From: Aquirhabdus parva
Lineage (GTDB): Bacteria > Pseudomonadota > Gammaproteobacteria > Pseudomonadales > Moraxellaceae
Assembly: GCF_003351745.1 (NCBI RefSeq)
Contig: NZ_CP031222.1
Location: 726,207-790,206 of the forward strand
Length of the DNA stretch: 64,000 nt
Direction: 5' to 3'
A program made the position numbers and the translations under genes. The notes below the pieces were generated by a model. The model was not told the origin of the DNA, did not search any database, and saw only the letters and a list, made by a program, of their open reading frames with translations. How positions within the stretch are numbered: the first letter of the stretch is position 1; every line of letters starts with the position of its first letter. Positions 19,497-28,049 of this stretch are shown one piece after another.

Positions 19497-19937
19497 CTAC
19501 CAACGTCGGCTTCTACGCATAAAGTAACTGGCACAAAAATAGCCAATCAATGCACCAATCAGAATGGCAACAGCGCCATAGATAAACATTTGCGCTCCGC
19601 GATCACTTTGCAGCACTTTGACTTGGACCGTCAGATTATCGTTTTCAAGCTGTAGGGTTTGATTACGTGTCAGTGCATCACGATTGGCGATTTCCAGTTG
19701 GTTTAGTCTGGATGCCTGCGAGCTACTTTGTTTACTCAGATTTGCGAGTTGTGTTTCCAGCGTCGGCGGTTTTGGTGCAGTGGGTTTTACTGTTGCCGCC
19801 ACTGATGAGGCGCCATTTGTTGCTGGTGTTGCAGCAACGCCACTTGCAGGCACTTCTGCAATCGCCCAAGTGCTCATGAAAAACATCATAAATGCAACGA
19901 GGACAGCGGCGCGTTTAGAATAGGGGGATGTGATCAT
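19497..19937 (-). CDS. Exported coiled-coil protein with C-terminal membrane anchor
   Basis: The 146-residue product has a signal peptide or first membrane segment (VLVAFMMFFMSTWAIAEV) and an Ala/Thr/Pro-rich linker. A heptad-like coiled coil follows (LETQLANLSKQSSSQASRLNQLE ... LQLENDNLTVQVKVLQ in part), then a transmembrane helix with a basic RRSRRW end. The tail resembles the SH3-coiled-coil-TM proteins of the YgiM type, but no SH3 domain is present. The ATG was preferred over a TTG ten codons upstream because it places the signal peptide at the N-terminus. Its function is unknown. Confidence 0.7.
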   Translation of the reverse strand: MITSPYSKRAAVLVAFMMFFMSTWAIAEVPASGVAATPATNGASSVAATVKPTAPKPPTLETQLANLSKQSSSQASRLNQLEIANRDALTRNQTLQLENDNLTVQVKVLQSDRGAQMFIYGAVAILIGALIGYFCASYFMRRSRRW

Positions 19938-19985
19938 TACAGGGCGTGATCTAACGGGAGTGCTCAAAAGATTCTCGCTCGAGGA

Positions 19986-20294
19986 TTAAACAGTGGACTT
20001 GATAAAGGTCTGGATAAAAGGTTTGACAACAACAGACTCGTAAATCCCTTCAAGGACATACGGTTCTTCTGCAAGCCATGCATCCAGTGTTGCACGATCT
20101 GGAAAGTCGAGCACAAGGATACTGCCTGTAAATCCTGTTGGCGGTGTATTGTGATCGGTTGGGCATGGACCTGCAAGGATGATTTGACCTTTAGCATGCA
20201 ATGCTTCTAAGCGTGCCACATGACGTGGGCGGACAATCGCGCGTTTTTCAATACTGTTAGCAACATCGGTTGCATAGACGGCAAATAATGGCAT
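19986..20294 (-). CDS. yciI: YciI family protein (YCII-related domain)
   Basis: The 102-residue protein is a ferredoxin-like alpha/beta fold of the YciI family, with FAVYATDV, the RPRHVARLEALHAKGQ segment carrying the conserved His, a GPCP turn and DFPDRATLDAWLAEEPYV. YciI proteins are small soluble proteins of uncertain enzymatic role. The neighbour downstream in map order is septation protein A on the same strand, 49 bases away, the same association as yciI-yciB in enterobacteria. Confidence 0.9.
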   Translation of the reverse strand: MPLFAVYATDVANSIEKRAIVRPRHVARLEALHAKGQIILAGPCPTDHNTPPTGFTGSILVLDFPDRATLDAWLAEEPYVLEGIYESVVVKPFIQTFIKSTV

Positions 20295-20343
20295 GTGTTG
20301 TGGTCCTCTATTTTTGCAATATCACGTATTAATGGATACTGAA

Positions 20344-20892
20344 TTAATTTTGATTTTCAGGGGTCTTCAGGTGTTTACGGAGTAGAATAAACTGCCCGAC
20401 CATAAAGATGATCATAATGGCCGTTCCACCAAATACTTTAAAATCGATCCAGAATTTAGGGAAGGTAAAGGCAAAGATCAGATGCAGTGTTCCGAGGAAA
20501 TAAAAAAAGACAGCCCATGTGAGATTGAGTTTTTTCCAAGCAGTGCTGCTGAGCTCAAACACTTGACCCAAAAAACGTTGGACCAGTGGTATGGGGTTCT
20601 TTCCGACAATCGGGCTGAGTAAGAACGCGGTACCAAAAATCCAGTTAATGATGGGAGATTTCCAGCGTAGCCACATATCGTCACGTAGATAAAGTGTGAG
20701 ACCGCCGAAAGCCAGTGTGAGCAAAAGCGTAATCCATTGGCCTTTTTCCAAGCGACCTTTTTGTAGCGCAAAGTGCAAACCATAGATGACTACACTGGCG
20801 ATAATGAGCCCTTGGGTCGCGACAAAAATTGTTTGTGTTTTCGCTAAAAAAAAGAAAACCACTAAAGGCACGAAGTCCAGCAATGCTTTCAT
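20344..20892 (-). CDS. yciB: Inner-membrane septation protein A (YciB/IspZ)
   Basis: The 182 residues form five or so hydrophobic helices. They have the family start MKALLDFVPLVVFFFL, a WITLLLTLAFGGLTLYLRDD motif, a WKSPIINWIFGTAFL motif and WAVFFYFLGTLHLIFAF. YciB is an inner-membrane protein involved in envelope synthesis and division. The start was set at the conserved MKALLDF; the longer frame would overlap the divergent PHP gene. The gene is divergent from that exonuclease gene with 38 bases between them. Confidence 0.93.
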   Translation of the reverse strand: MKALLDFVPLVVFFFLAKTQTIFVATQGLIIASVVIYGLHFALQKGRLEKGQWITLLLTLAFGGLTLYLRDDMWLRWKSPIINWIFGTAFLLSPIVGKNPIPLVQRFLGQVFELSSTAWKKLNLTWAVFFYFLGTLHLIFAFTFPKFWIDFKVFGGTAIMIIFMVGQFILLRKHLKTPENQN

Positions 20893-20930
20893 GCTACGCT
20901 TGTTCCACTGAATTAAAAGTCGAAGTATAG

Positions 20931-21782
20931 ATGATAGTGCGTGCAGATTTACATACACATAGTTACTTTTCTGATGGGCAATTGTCGCCTGCAGACTTGG
21001 TGACGGCTGCGCATGCGGCAGACGTGTCTATTTTTGCGCTTACGGATCATGATACGGTTGATGGATTGCCTGAGGCGCGGCAGCAAGCAGCGTCCTTGGG
21101 GCTGCATTTGATCGATGGCGTAGAGCTCTCAACCCAATGGACGCGTGCGACAACCAAACGGGCGGTATCCGTTCATATTGTTGGCTTAGGCATGAAGGAC
21201 TATGCGCCGCTTAATGCAGTATTGGCCGTTCAACAAACGATTCGTGCGCGACGGGCCGCGGCGATTTGTGAGAAGCTTGAGAAAATTACCAAACGTCCAG
21301 CTTGGGATGCGGTATTGGCATTGGCCAATGGACGACCGGAAGGCATTACTCGCGGGCATTTAGCGCAGTGGCTGGTCAATGAAGGGCTGGTGAGTAAACC
21401 TCAACAGGCTTTTGACCGCTATTTGGGAGAGGGGAAGTCAGCGCATGTGCCGCTTGAATGGCTCCCTATGGCGGATGGTGTCGCCGCGATTGTGCAAAGT
21501 GGTGGGCAAGCGGTCTTGGCACATCCGACGCGCAATAACCTGACTTCCACAGCCTTACGCCAGCTCCTGATTGATTTTAAACAAGCTGGTGGGCGTGCGA
21601 TAGAGCTACCTGCAGTCAATGAACCACCAGCAACACGGGCAATGATGAATCGTTTGATTGCCCAGCATGAATTTTTGGTTTCGACCGCCAGTGATTTTCA
21701 TGGTGCGCATATGGTCTGGCACAAGCTGGGTCATGTGCCCCAGCTTGCTGCGGGGCAAACTGGGGTCTGGGAATTGCTCTGA
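20931..21782 (+). CDS. PHP-domain 5'-3' exoribonuclease (RNase AM, YciV family)
   Basis: The 283-residue protein has the PHP metal-binding signatures ADLHTHSYFSDG, LTDHDTVDGLPEA, DGVELSTQW, AHPTRNN and a final TASDFHGAH. These are diagnostic of the TrpH/YciV (Rnm) family, which in E. coli matures 5' ends of 23S and other rRNAs and degrades pAp-like nucleotides. It is divergent from the septation gene, as in other gammaproteobacteria where yciV, yciB and yciI cluster. Length is normal. A weak hairpin with an A/T-rich stem follows the stop. Confidence 0.88.
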   Translation: MIVRADLHTHSYFSDGQLSPADLVTAAHAADVSIFALTDHDTVDGLPEARQQAASLGLHLIDGVELSTQWTRATTKRAVSVHIVGLGMKDYAPLNAVLAVQQTIRARRAAAICEKLEKITKRPAWDAVLALANGRPEGITRGHLAQWLVNEGLVSKPQQAFDRYLGEGKSAHVPLEWLPMADGVAAIVQSGGQAVLAHPTRNNLTSTALRQLLIDFKQAGGRAIELPAVNEPPATRAMMNRLIAQHEFLVSTASDFHGAHMVWHKLGHVPQLAAGQTGVWELL

Positions 21783-21785
21783 TTT

Positions 21786-21811
21786 AAAAAAAGCATTGAG
21801 TTGTGCTTTTT
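21786..21811 (+). terminator. Weak intrinsic terminator after the PHP exonuclease
   Basis: AAAAAGCA and TGCTTTTT pair across an eight-base loop, ending in five T residues. The stem is mostly A-T. Confidence 0.4.
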
Positions 21812-21839
21812 GAAGGCTCGTTCTTTTTTCTCTTTGTGC

Positions 21840-22745
21840 CTACTGTAGAATAAAATTCACAGGTTGCAAGGGCTTGGGAATATTACTTTCCCCGAGGCTG
21901 CTTAGTAAGTCAATTTCAATCGCCCTCGCCATCGCATCCAGCGGTAAATCATTCTCTAGAATTCCAAAAGGCTGTTCCAACTCACTGCCTAAAGCATCTA
22001 ATCCAAAAAAAGTATAAGCCAGTAATCCAACGATAACGGGGGTCAGAAAACCCAGAGTACTTCCTAAACCGATAGGGAGTAATAAACTGTATAGATAGGC
22101 AGTGCGATGGATCAGTAAAGAATAGGCAAAAGGGACTGGCGTATTGCGAATCCGTTCACAAGCTGCTTGTGTTCCAGCCATGTTGGCTACTCGCGATGAA
22201 AGTTGCTGATAGCAAATGTCACTGAGCTGGCCTGCTTTGTAGCACTCAAGGATGTCTCGTTGAATACAGAGCAAAACATAATCTGAGGGGTTGGGGTGCT
22301 CAGCATAATCATGTTGTTCTTGAGTGGGTAGCCAGCGTTCGGCAATACCCATTTGATTTTGATTACGGAGCCTTGCATTCAGGGTTTGTGTGAATCCGAT
22401 TGAACGATGCAGTACCCGACGACGAACGTCGACATGGAGTAGAAGACTTTCGCGGGCAAAATTGCGCATATGAAGGATGAGCGCCCCCCATTCCTTACGT
22501 GCTTCCCACCAGCGGTCATAACAGACATTGTTGCGAAAACCCAAGAAAATAGACAGCGCAAGTCCGATTAGGGAGAAGGCAGCGATAGGCAATTCGGGGA
22601 AAATATGAGGATGGAAGTGCTCAAAGAGTGCAACGATGATTGAGAGCAAAATAACAAATAAAAGTTGCGGCGCAATCTGTGGCAGGATTGAGCCACGCCA
22701 AGAAAAAAGCATGATAAAAGCATTAGGGCGTGGACGTACGATCAT
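21840..22745 (-). CDS. Bestrophin-like (UPF0187/YneE) membrane channel
   Basis: The 301-residue membrane protein has the family hallmarks FSWRGSILPQIAPQLLFVILLS and SLIGLALSIFLGFRNNVCYDRWWEARKEWG, plus the C-terminal DALGSELEQPFG motif. Bacterial bestrophin homologues are anion or cation channels. Two paired hydrophobic hairpins fit the expected four transmembrane helices. An in-frame TTG four codons upstream exists, but the ATG is preferred. The neighbouring radC gene reads in the same direction 49 bases upstream. Regulation is not visible. Confidence 0.9.
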   Translation of the reverse strand: MIVRPRPNAFIMLFSWRGSILPQIAPQLLFVILLSIIVALFEHFHPHIFPELPIAAFSLIGLALSIFLGFRNNVCYDRWWEARKEWGALILHMRNFARESLLLHVDVRRRVLHRSIGFTQTLNARLRNQNQMGIAERWLPTQEQHDYAEHPNPSDYVLLCIQRDILECYKAGQLSDICYQQLSSRVANMAGTQAACERIRNTPVPFAYSLLIHRTAYLYSLLLPIGLGSTLGFLTPVIVGLLAYTFFGLDALGSELEQPFGILENDLPLDAMARAIEIDLLSSLGESNIPKPLQPVNFILQ

Positions 22746-22794
22746 TTGATTAACCAAAAGAGTTGCAAAGCTTTGTCAAAAAAAGTTTGACGCA

Positions 22795-23481
22795 TCAATG
22801 AGGAACAGGCATTAAACCTTTTAAAGCAAGGGATTGACTGCCCGATGTGCCTACAATCACGTGATCAACCAATTGTATATCAAATAATTGGCAGGCTCGC
22901 ATTAATTGTTGCGTCAAAGCGATATCGGCTTCTGACGGTTGTGCCGGTGCATCCGGATGATTGTGGGCAATGATGATCTGGACAGCGCGGTGTGCTAAAG
23001 CCCGGCTCATGACTTCGCGAATATGCACTGAACAACTGGTCATCGACCCGAAGAAAATCTTTTCGAAGGCCAGTAAGCGCAATTGACTGTCTAAAAAGAG
23101 TACGGCAAAGACTTCGCGTCGTTCAGCTTTAAGCTGCTGACTAATGTAACGGATTGCGACACGCGGATCATTGAGCCCTACACCCTGGCGGAGTTCACTT
23201 TCACTATGGCGGCGTCCCAATTCAAGTGCCGCCAGTAAGTGGGTGTATTTCGCGGGTCCAATGCCATGACAGGCCATGACTTCGCTGGGTGTTGCTGAGA
23301 ATAAGCCCGCCAATCCTTCAAACTGATCAATCAGACCACGAGCAAGCTCAATGGCGGATTGCTGTGCTGTTCCTGTTCTCAAAAAGATAGCCAGTAATTC
23401 CGCATCTGATAACGCAGCGGCACCTTGACCCAACAGTCGCTCGCGTGGACGTTCAGATTCAGGCCAGTTGCGGATACTCAT
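22795..23481 (-). CDS. radC: RadC family JAB/MPN-domain protein
   Basis: The 228 residues comprise an N-terminal helix-hairpin-helix region (LLGQGAAALSDAELLAIFLRTG) and a C-terminal JAMM metalloprotease-like domain with IIAHNHPDAPAQPSEAD. This gives the HxH, P-S and D ligands of RadC. Despite its name the family has no proven direct repair function. The gene is divergent from coaBC, an arrangement conserved in many gammaproteobacteria. The 173-base intergenic region should hold both promoters. Confidence 0.95.
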   Translation of the reverse strand: MSIRNWPESERPRERLLGQGAAALSDAELLAIFLRTGTAQQSAIELARGLIDQFEGLAGLFSATPSEVMACHGIGPAKYTHLLAALELGRRHSESELRQGVGLNDPRVAIRYISQQLKAERREVFAVLFLDSQLRLLAFEKIFFGSMTSCSVHIREVMSRALAHRAVQIIIAHNHPDAPAQPSEADIALTQQLMRACQLFDIQLVDHVIVGTSGSQSLALKGLMPVPH

Positions 23482-23654
23482 CAGTCATTGCTCTTGTGGT
23501 CTTGTTTCATCATTGATTTCATCAACATATTTTGTCTATTTCAAGCAATAAATATCTATTTTGATCAAATTCTATTGTGTGGTGATCGCGCGTATTTTGG
23601 CAATTTTATGGATTGAATGGTATTGTTACGCAAATTGATTTTGAGTAGCTTTAC

Positions 23655-24947
23655 ATGCCATCAGCAATACCGTCAGTTGCAGTGCCATCTCCACAACCCT
23701 CTGAGCCATCAAAAAATATTCTACTCGGCGTGACCGGTGGCATTGCTGCTTATAAAAGCGCGGTTTTGGTTCGTCGATTAAAAGATGCGGGTTTTGCCGT
23801 GCGTGTGATTATGACGGCTGGGGCACAAGCATTTGTGACCCCACTGACTTTCCAAGCGCTATCGGGTGAGCCAGTACATACCTCACTGCTTGATCCTGAA
23901 GCAGAGGCGGGGATGGGACATATCCAGCTAGCGCGCTGGGCGGATCTAGTCTTGGTAGCGCCTGCCAGCGCCAATGCCATTGCCCGAATTGCGGCAGGTG
24001 CGGCAGATGATTTGCTGACAACTGTGATCTTAGCCACTGCTGCACCAGTCTTGATTTCTCCAGCTATGAACCAGCAAATGTGGCAAAACAGCCTTGTACA
24101 GCGCAATCTCAAGACTTTAAGTGATTATGGTATTCGCGTTGTTGAACCTAACTCGGGAAGCCAAGCTTGTGGAGACATTGGAGCGGGGCGGATGCCTGAA
24201 CCTGAAGAGTTAGTTGTGTTGGTTCAGCAGCATTTTAAAGATCAGCCTGCCGATAAGTCCTTGCCAGCTTCAGGCATTCTTGCTGGGAAGCATGTGGTGA
24301 TCACTGCGGGACCCACGCGTGAAGCATTGGATCCTGTTCGTTACGTGAGTAATCACAGTTCAGGAAAAATGGGATTTGCTTTAGCGGAGGCGTGCCGTGA
24401 TGCGGGTGCGCGTGTGACTCTTTTGGCAGGTCCTGTGAGTTTAGCAACGCCACAAGGCGTGACGCGGATTAATGTCGTATCAGCACGTGATCTATTGGCT
24501 GCTAGCGAGCAGGCTGTTGATGCCGGATGTGATGTGTTTATCGCGACGGCTGCTGTTGCGGACTATCGTGCAGAGCATATTGCAGAGCAGAAAATAAAGA
24601 AACAAGGCGACTCTTTAACCCTGACCCTCGTCAAAAATCCAGACATTGTGGCGAGTATCGCGCTCCATGCAAAACGCCCTTTTATGGTTGGTTTTGCGGC
24701 GGAAACTCAGTATATGGAGGAGTATGCGCGCGGTAAGCTTGAACGAAAACAACTGGATATGATTGCGTGCAATGATGTGTCGCGTGGTGATATAGGTTTT
24801 GCATCAGATGATAATGCGATGACGGTGTTTTTCTCAGATCGCTTTGGTTTAGAAAAAGTCATTCTTGAAAAAGCCAATAAACATGTGATTGCAACCCGTC
24901 TGGTGGAGTGTTTAGTTCAGGCAGGGATTAATGATCAGAATCATTGA
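23655..24947 (+). CDS. coaBC: Bifunctional phosphopantothenoylcysteine decarboxylase / phosphopantothenate-cysteine ligase
   Basis: Two steps of coenzyme A synthesis are fused in 430 residues. The N-terminal FMN-binding CoaC half has LLGVTGGIAAYK, the APASANAIARIAAG segment, SPAMNQQMW and ACGDIGAGRM. The C-terminal CoaB half starts KHVVITAGPTREALDPVR and has the nucleotide-binding NHSSGKMGFALAEA, FIATAAVADYR and KIKKQ motifs. About 20 residues precede the usual start. The following GNAT gene begins 17 bases before the coaBC stop, so the two are translationally linked. Confidence 0.96.
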   Translation: MPSAIPSVAVPSPQPSEPSKNILLGVTGGIAAYKSAVLVRRLKDAGFAVRVIMTAGAQAFVTPLTFQALSGEPVHTSLLDPEAEAGMGHIQLARWADLVLVAPASANAIARIAAGAADDLLTTVILATAAPVLISPAMNQQMWQNSLVQRNLKTLSDYGIRVVEPNSGSQACGDIGAGRMPEPEELVVLVQQHFKDQPADKSLPASGILAGKHVVITAGPTREALDPVRYVSNHSSGKMGFALAEACRDAGARVTLLAGPVSLATPQGVTRINVVSARDLLAASEQAVDAGCDVFIATAAVADYRAEHIAEQKIKKQGDSLTLTLVKNPDIVASIALHAKRPFMVGFAAETQYMEEYARGKLERKQLDMIACNDVSRGDIGFASDDNAMTVFFSDRFGLEKVILEKANKHVIATRLVECLVQAGINDQNH

Positions 24948-25410
24948 GGCGGATTTAACGCAAGAAAAGCAGGCCTTAACATGGTTGAATTTATTGGATG
25001 GCTATGCTCAGGATCAAATGGGTGGCGGGGCCGGATTAACTCCTCTGGTCAAACAGCAATTGATTCCTCACATACTTAAATGTTCAGAACGGTTAATCCT
25101 GCTTGCGATGCGTGATGACGTGGCGGTTGGCCTACTCAATGCTTTTGAAGGATTCTCCACTTTTGCAGCATCGCCTTTATTAAATATTCATGATGTCTTC
25201 GTCCATCCCAGCGCGAGAGGGCTTGGTGTCGGTAAAGCATTGTTCGATTACGTTGAGCAAGTCGCGCGCTCGCGCGGGTATTGCAAACTCACGCTTGAGG
25301 TATTGACGGGTAATACAGTTGCTCAGAACCTGTATCGTAAACAAGGTTTTGAAGGCTATAGCCTTGATGATCAGATGGGACATGCTTTATTTTGGCAGAA
25401 GAAACTGTAA
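24931..25410 (+). CDS. GNAT family N-acetyltransferase
   Basis: The 159-residue protein has the GNAT fold order: an N-terminal beta/alpha unit, the LLNIHDVFVHPSARGLGVGKALFDYVEQ acetyl-CoA-binding motif A (V-x-x-x-x-R-G-x-G-x-G-K/A), then YCKLTLEVLTGNTVAQNLYRKQGF (motif B). The acceptor is unknown. It overlaps the end of coaBC by 17 bases and so is probably co-expressed. There is no evident terminator before the DUF1508 gene 160 bases downstream. Confidence 0.9.
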   Translation: MIRIIEADLTQEKQALTWLNLLDGYAQDQMGGGAGLTPLVKQQLIPHILKCSERLILLAMRDDVAVGLLNAFEGFSTFAASPLLNIHDVFVHPSARGLGVGKALFDYVEQVARSRGYCKLTLEVLTGNTVAQNLYRKQGFEGYSLDDQMGHALFWQKKL

Positions 25411-25569
25411 AGAAATAATCTCTGCTGCTATCTAAGTCGGTTATTTGAATAAGAAAAAAGAGGTTTGATAACAAAAAACTATTGAACTTGAACTCAAAAC
25501 AATCTACAAACAATGCATGAGTGTGATACCCCCATCATTCAATCTTTTCATCAAAAAAGGAATACGTTC

Positions 25570-25905
25570 ATGGCTGGATATTTTGAGTTAAAAACAAGTA
25601 AAGACGGGCAGACCTACTTCGTATTGAAAGCAGGCAATCATCAAGTCATTTTGCAAAGCGAACTGTATACCACACGTGCTGCAGCTGAGAACGGGATTAA
25701 ATCGGTTCAGACCAATAGCCCGCTGGATGAGCGCTATGAGCGTGCCGTGAGTAAATCAGAAAAGCCTTATTTCAACCTTAAAGCAGGCAATCACCAAGTG
25801 ATTGGTACCAGCGAGTTGTATGAAAGCGAAGCCAGTCGTGAAAACGGAATTGAATCCGTGAAAACTAATGGTTCCAGCGAAACGATTAAAGATCTCACGA
25901 CTTAA
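25570..25905 (+). CDS. YegP/DUF1508 tandem-repeat protein
   Basis: The 111-residue protein consists of two copies of the DUF1508 unit: a GYFELK...FVLKAGNHQVILQSELY unit with AAAENGIKSVQTN, then PYFNLKAGNHQVIGTSELYESEASRENGIESVKTN. YegP family members are small stress-associated proteins of unknown biochemical role. The start is the ATG with AAAAAGG about nine bases upstream; the longer frame begins 57 bases earlier without such a site. A strong terminator follows at 25,978. Confidence 0.92.
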   Translation: MAGYFELKTSKDGQTYFVLKAGNHQVILQSELYTTRAAAENGIKSVQTNSPLDERYERAVSKSEKPYFNLKAGNHQVIGTSELYESEASRENGIESVKTNGSSETIKDLTT

Positions 25906-25977
25906 TCTGGATCATCGGTTTTTCGTGATGCCGTTCTTGAAAATTAGGCGGTATGGATAAGCTGAAAATGGTTAAAT

Positions 25978-26005
25978 AAGCAGGTTTGATCGACCTGCTT
26001 TTTTT
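25978..26005 (+). terminator. Intrinsic terminator after the DUF1508 gene
   Basis: AAGCAGGT pairs with ACCTGCTT across a seven-base loop, and seven T residues end the structure. It abuts the first possible ATG of the next gene, which helps place that gene's start further in. Confidence 0.85.
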
Positions 26006-26029
26006 ATGTGTGTTTTGAAGATGCCTCCT

Positions 26030-26656
26030 ATGCGAATGTTCCGTCCTGAAGTATTTAAAGCCCCAAGAGATTTTGAACGCCCGGATTATTTTGAGCGGCT
26101 GTCGGATGATTCCAGCTTGAAGGTGGCACTCGAGATTGGGGCGGGGGTGGGGCTCCATGCGTTAACATTTGCTGCACAGAATCCCGAGGTACATTTATTT
26201 GCGATTGAGCGTACCGCCGAAAAATATCAAAAATTTGAACAGTCTCATACCATCCAGCCTTTAGTAAACCTGACTTCGATTCATGCGGATGCTATCCCTT
26301 GGGTCATTCATGCTGTACCACCTCGTAGCCTTGCACAAGTTTTTATTCTCTATCCGAATCCAGAGCCAAAGAATGCTGCACAGCGCTGGTTCAATATGCC
26401 CTTCATGCAGTTTTTATTGTCGCGGATGCAAACAGGCGCAACGTTAACGCTGGCGAGTAATATTGAAGCGTATTTAGATGAGGCAGAGGAACAATTGAAC
26501 ACTGTCTGGTATTTGCCTTATGAGCGGACGCAGGTGACGACTGCACGACGGACCCATTTTGAGATTAAATACATGGCCCGTGGGGAACCTTGTGGCCAGC
26601 TATTGGTGACCAAACCAGAAAACTATCAAACGCCGTTTGATGCGTGGACTATGTAA
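26030..26656 (+). CDS. TrmB-like SAM-dependent methyltransferase, divergent paralogue
   Basis: The 208-residue Rossmann methyltransferase has LEIGAGVGLHALTFAAQNPEVHLFAIERT (SAM motif I and the acidic ribose ligand). It also has an FILYPNPEPKNAAQRWF block where tRNA m7G46 methyltransferase has FPDPWPK-x-RHxKRR. The end differs from canonical TrmB, which normally carries an arginine-rich tRNA-binding stretch there. So it is probably a TrmB relative with another substrate. Candidate starts are ATGs at 26,006, 26,021, 26,030 and 26,036. The first directly follows a terminator T-tract and would have no leader, so 26,030 (TGAAG ten bases upstream) is preferred, with modest certainty. Confidence 0.75.
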   Translation: MRMFRPEVFKAPRDFERPDYFERLSDDSSLKVALEIGAGVGLHALTFAAQNPEVHLFAIERTAEKYQKFEQSHTIQPLVNLTSIHADAIPWVIHAVPPRSLAQVFILYPNPEPKNAAQRWFNMPFMQFLLSRMQTGATLTLASNIEAYLDEAEEQLNTVWYLPYERTQVTTARRTHFEIKYMARGEPCGQLLVTKPENYQTPFDAWTM

Positions 26657-26711
26657 TATTTTGTTGGATGTGGCAAAGGGGGTAGATGTTGGCATGAAGC
26701 CTGCTGTACTG

Positions 26712-26740
26712 TTGGCATCGTGCTGCATTGGTTTTATACG
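26712..26740 (+). promoter_or_regulatory. Candidate sigma-70 promoter for the binding-lipoprotein gene
   Basis: TTGGCA and TATACG are separated by 17 bases. The predicted start is about 50 bases upstream of the coding start. Confidence 0.35.
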
Positions 26741-26797
26741 TGTATAGATTGTGGTTTATGTTTTTTTGTTTAAGACTTTCATCAGGATGTGGTTAAT

Positions 26798-27970
26798 ATG
26801 AATCATTTGAATTCTAAGAAAATTGTGCTAACAGCACTGACTGTTGCTGTGGCGACAAGTTTGACTTTAGCGGGTTGTAGTAAAAAGGATTCCTCAGCAA
26901 GCAGTGGCGATACATTGGAAGTCAAAATTGGCCACTCAGCGCCTTTGACTGGGGCACAAGCTCACTTAGGAAAAGACGCACAAAATGGTGCGCAGCTTGC
27001 GGTTGATGAATTGAATACCCAAGGTGTGACGATTGCGGGCAAGAAAGCGCACTTTACCCTTGACCCAGTGGATGACCAAGCTGATGCGCGGATTGCAACG
27101 ACGGTTGCCCAGCAATTGGTGGATGATAAAGTCAGTGGGGTGATTGGACATCTGAACTCTTCAACCACCTTACCAGCATCCCGTATTTATCATCAAAATG
27201 GTATTGTACAAATCAGCCCTTCAGCAACCAACCCAACGTATACCCAACAAGGCTTCAGCAATGCATTCCGTGTCATGGCGAATGATGTACAGCAAGGCCG
27301 TGCTCTAGGGACATTCGCAGTCAATGATTTGAAAGTGAAACACATTGCAGTGATTGATGATAAAACTGCTTATGGTGCGGGTTTGGCTGCTGAATTTGAA
27401 AAAGCGGTTAAAGCGGCAAATGGCAATTTAATTGCCCATGAGTACACCACCGATAAAGAAACTGACTTCAATGCGATTTTGACCCGTATCAAAGGCAAGA
27501 GCCCTGATCTAGTGTTCTTTGCTGGAATGGATGGCCAAGGTGCTGCAATGGCACAACAGGTTCGAAACCTCGGCTTAAATGCACAGTTCATGGGTGCTGA
27601 TGGGATTTATACCCCAGAGTTTATGAAGCTAGCCGGTAAAAATGCGGAAGGGACCATCGCAAGCTTACCCGGTGCACCACTGGCATCCGTACCGAAAGGT
27701 CCTGATTTTGAGAAGCGCTTTTCGGCCAAATATGGCCCAATCCAGTTATACGGGGCTTATAACTATGATGCAGTAATGGTCATGGTTGATGCGATGAAAC
27801 GCGCAAACTCAATCGATCCAAAAGTTTATGTCGAGAAGATGAAAGACGCGAACTGGCCCGGTGTGACTACGACCATTAGCTTTGATGATAAGGGCGACTT
27901 AAAGAAAGCCAGTATCACCTTGTACAAAGTTGAAGGTGGGAAGTGGGTTCCATTAAAGACGGTGGAGTAA
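26798..27970 (+). CDS. Branched-chain amino-acid-type ABC transporter substrate-binding lipoprotein (LivJ/LivK family), orphan
   Basis: The 390-residue protein has a lipobox LAGC after a hydrophobic signal, so it is anchored in the periplasm. It then has a type I periplasmic-binding fold: VKIGHSAPLTGAQAHLGKDAQNGAQLAV, VIGHLNSSTTLPASRIY, and VIDDKTAYGAGLAAEF. This is the Leu/Ile/Val (or amide) binding family. No permease or ATPase genes flank it, and a strong terminator follows, so it is a single-gene unit that must use a transporter encoded elsewhere or act as a receptor. The ATG chosen lies three codons inside a GTG. Confidence 0.92.
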   Translation: MNHLNSKKIVLTALTVAVATSLTLAGCSKKDSSASSGDTLEVKIGHSAPLTGAQAHLGKDAQNGAQLAVDELNTQGVTIAGKKAHFTLDPVDDQADARIATTVAQQLVDDKVSGVIGHLNSSTTLPASRIYHQNGIVQISPSATNPTYTQQGFSNAFRVMANDVQQGRALGTFAVNDLKVKHIAVIDDKTAYGAGLAAEFEKAVKAANGNLIAHEYTTDKETDFNAILTRIKGKSPDLVFFAGMDGQGAAMAQQVRNLGLNAQFMGADGIYTPEFMKLAGKNAEGTIASLPGAPLASVPKGPDFEKRFSAKYGPIQLYGAYNYDAVMVMVDAMKRANSIDPKVYVEKMKDANWPGVTTTISFDDKGDLKKASITLYKVEGGKWVPLKTVE

Positions 27971-27976
27971 GTTTTT

Positions 27977-28012
27977 AAAATCAAAGGCTGGTTTTTCAGC
28001 CTTTGATTTTTC
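27977..28012. terminator. Bidirectional intrinsic terminator between convergent genes
   Basis: A 14-base perfect stem (AAAATCAAAGGCTG with its complement) and a six-base loop end in T residues on the plus strand, with A residues at the other foot. It serves the binding-lipoprotein gene and probably the convergent ygfZ gene. Confidence 0.88.
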
Positions 28013-28049
28013 TTGGATGTAGAAGTTATGGTAAAACAACTAACGTCTT

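Noticed and set aside
23425-23616. A 63-codon plus-strand frame between radC and coaBC
   Set aside because: It overlaps the start of radC, has no ribosome site and encodes a non-protein-like sequence.
25895-26158. An 87-codon minus-strand frame across the DUF1508 terminator
   Set aside because: It crosses a strong terminator and overlaps the methyltransferase gene antisense.
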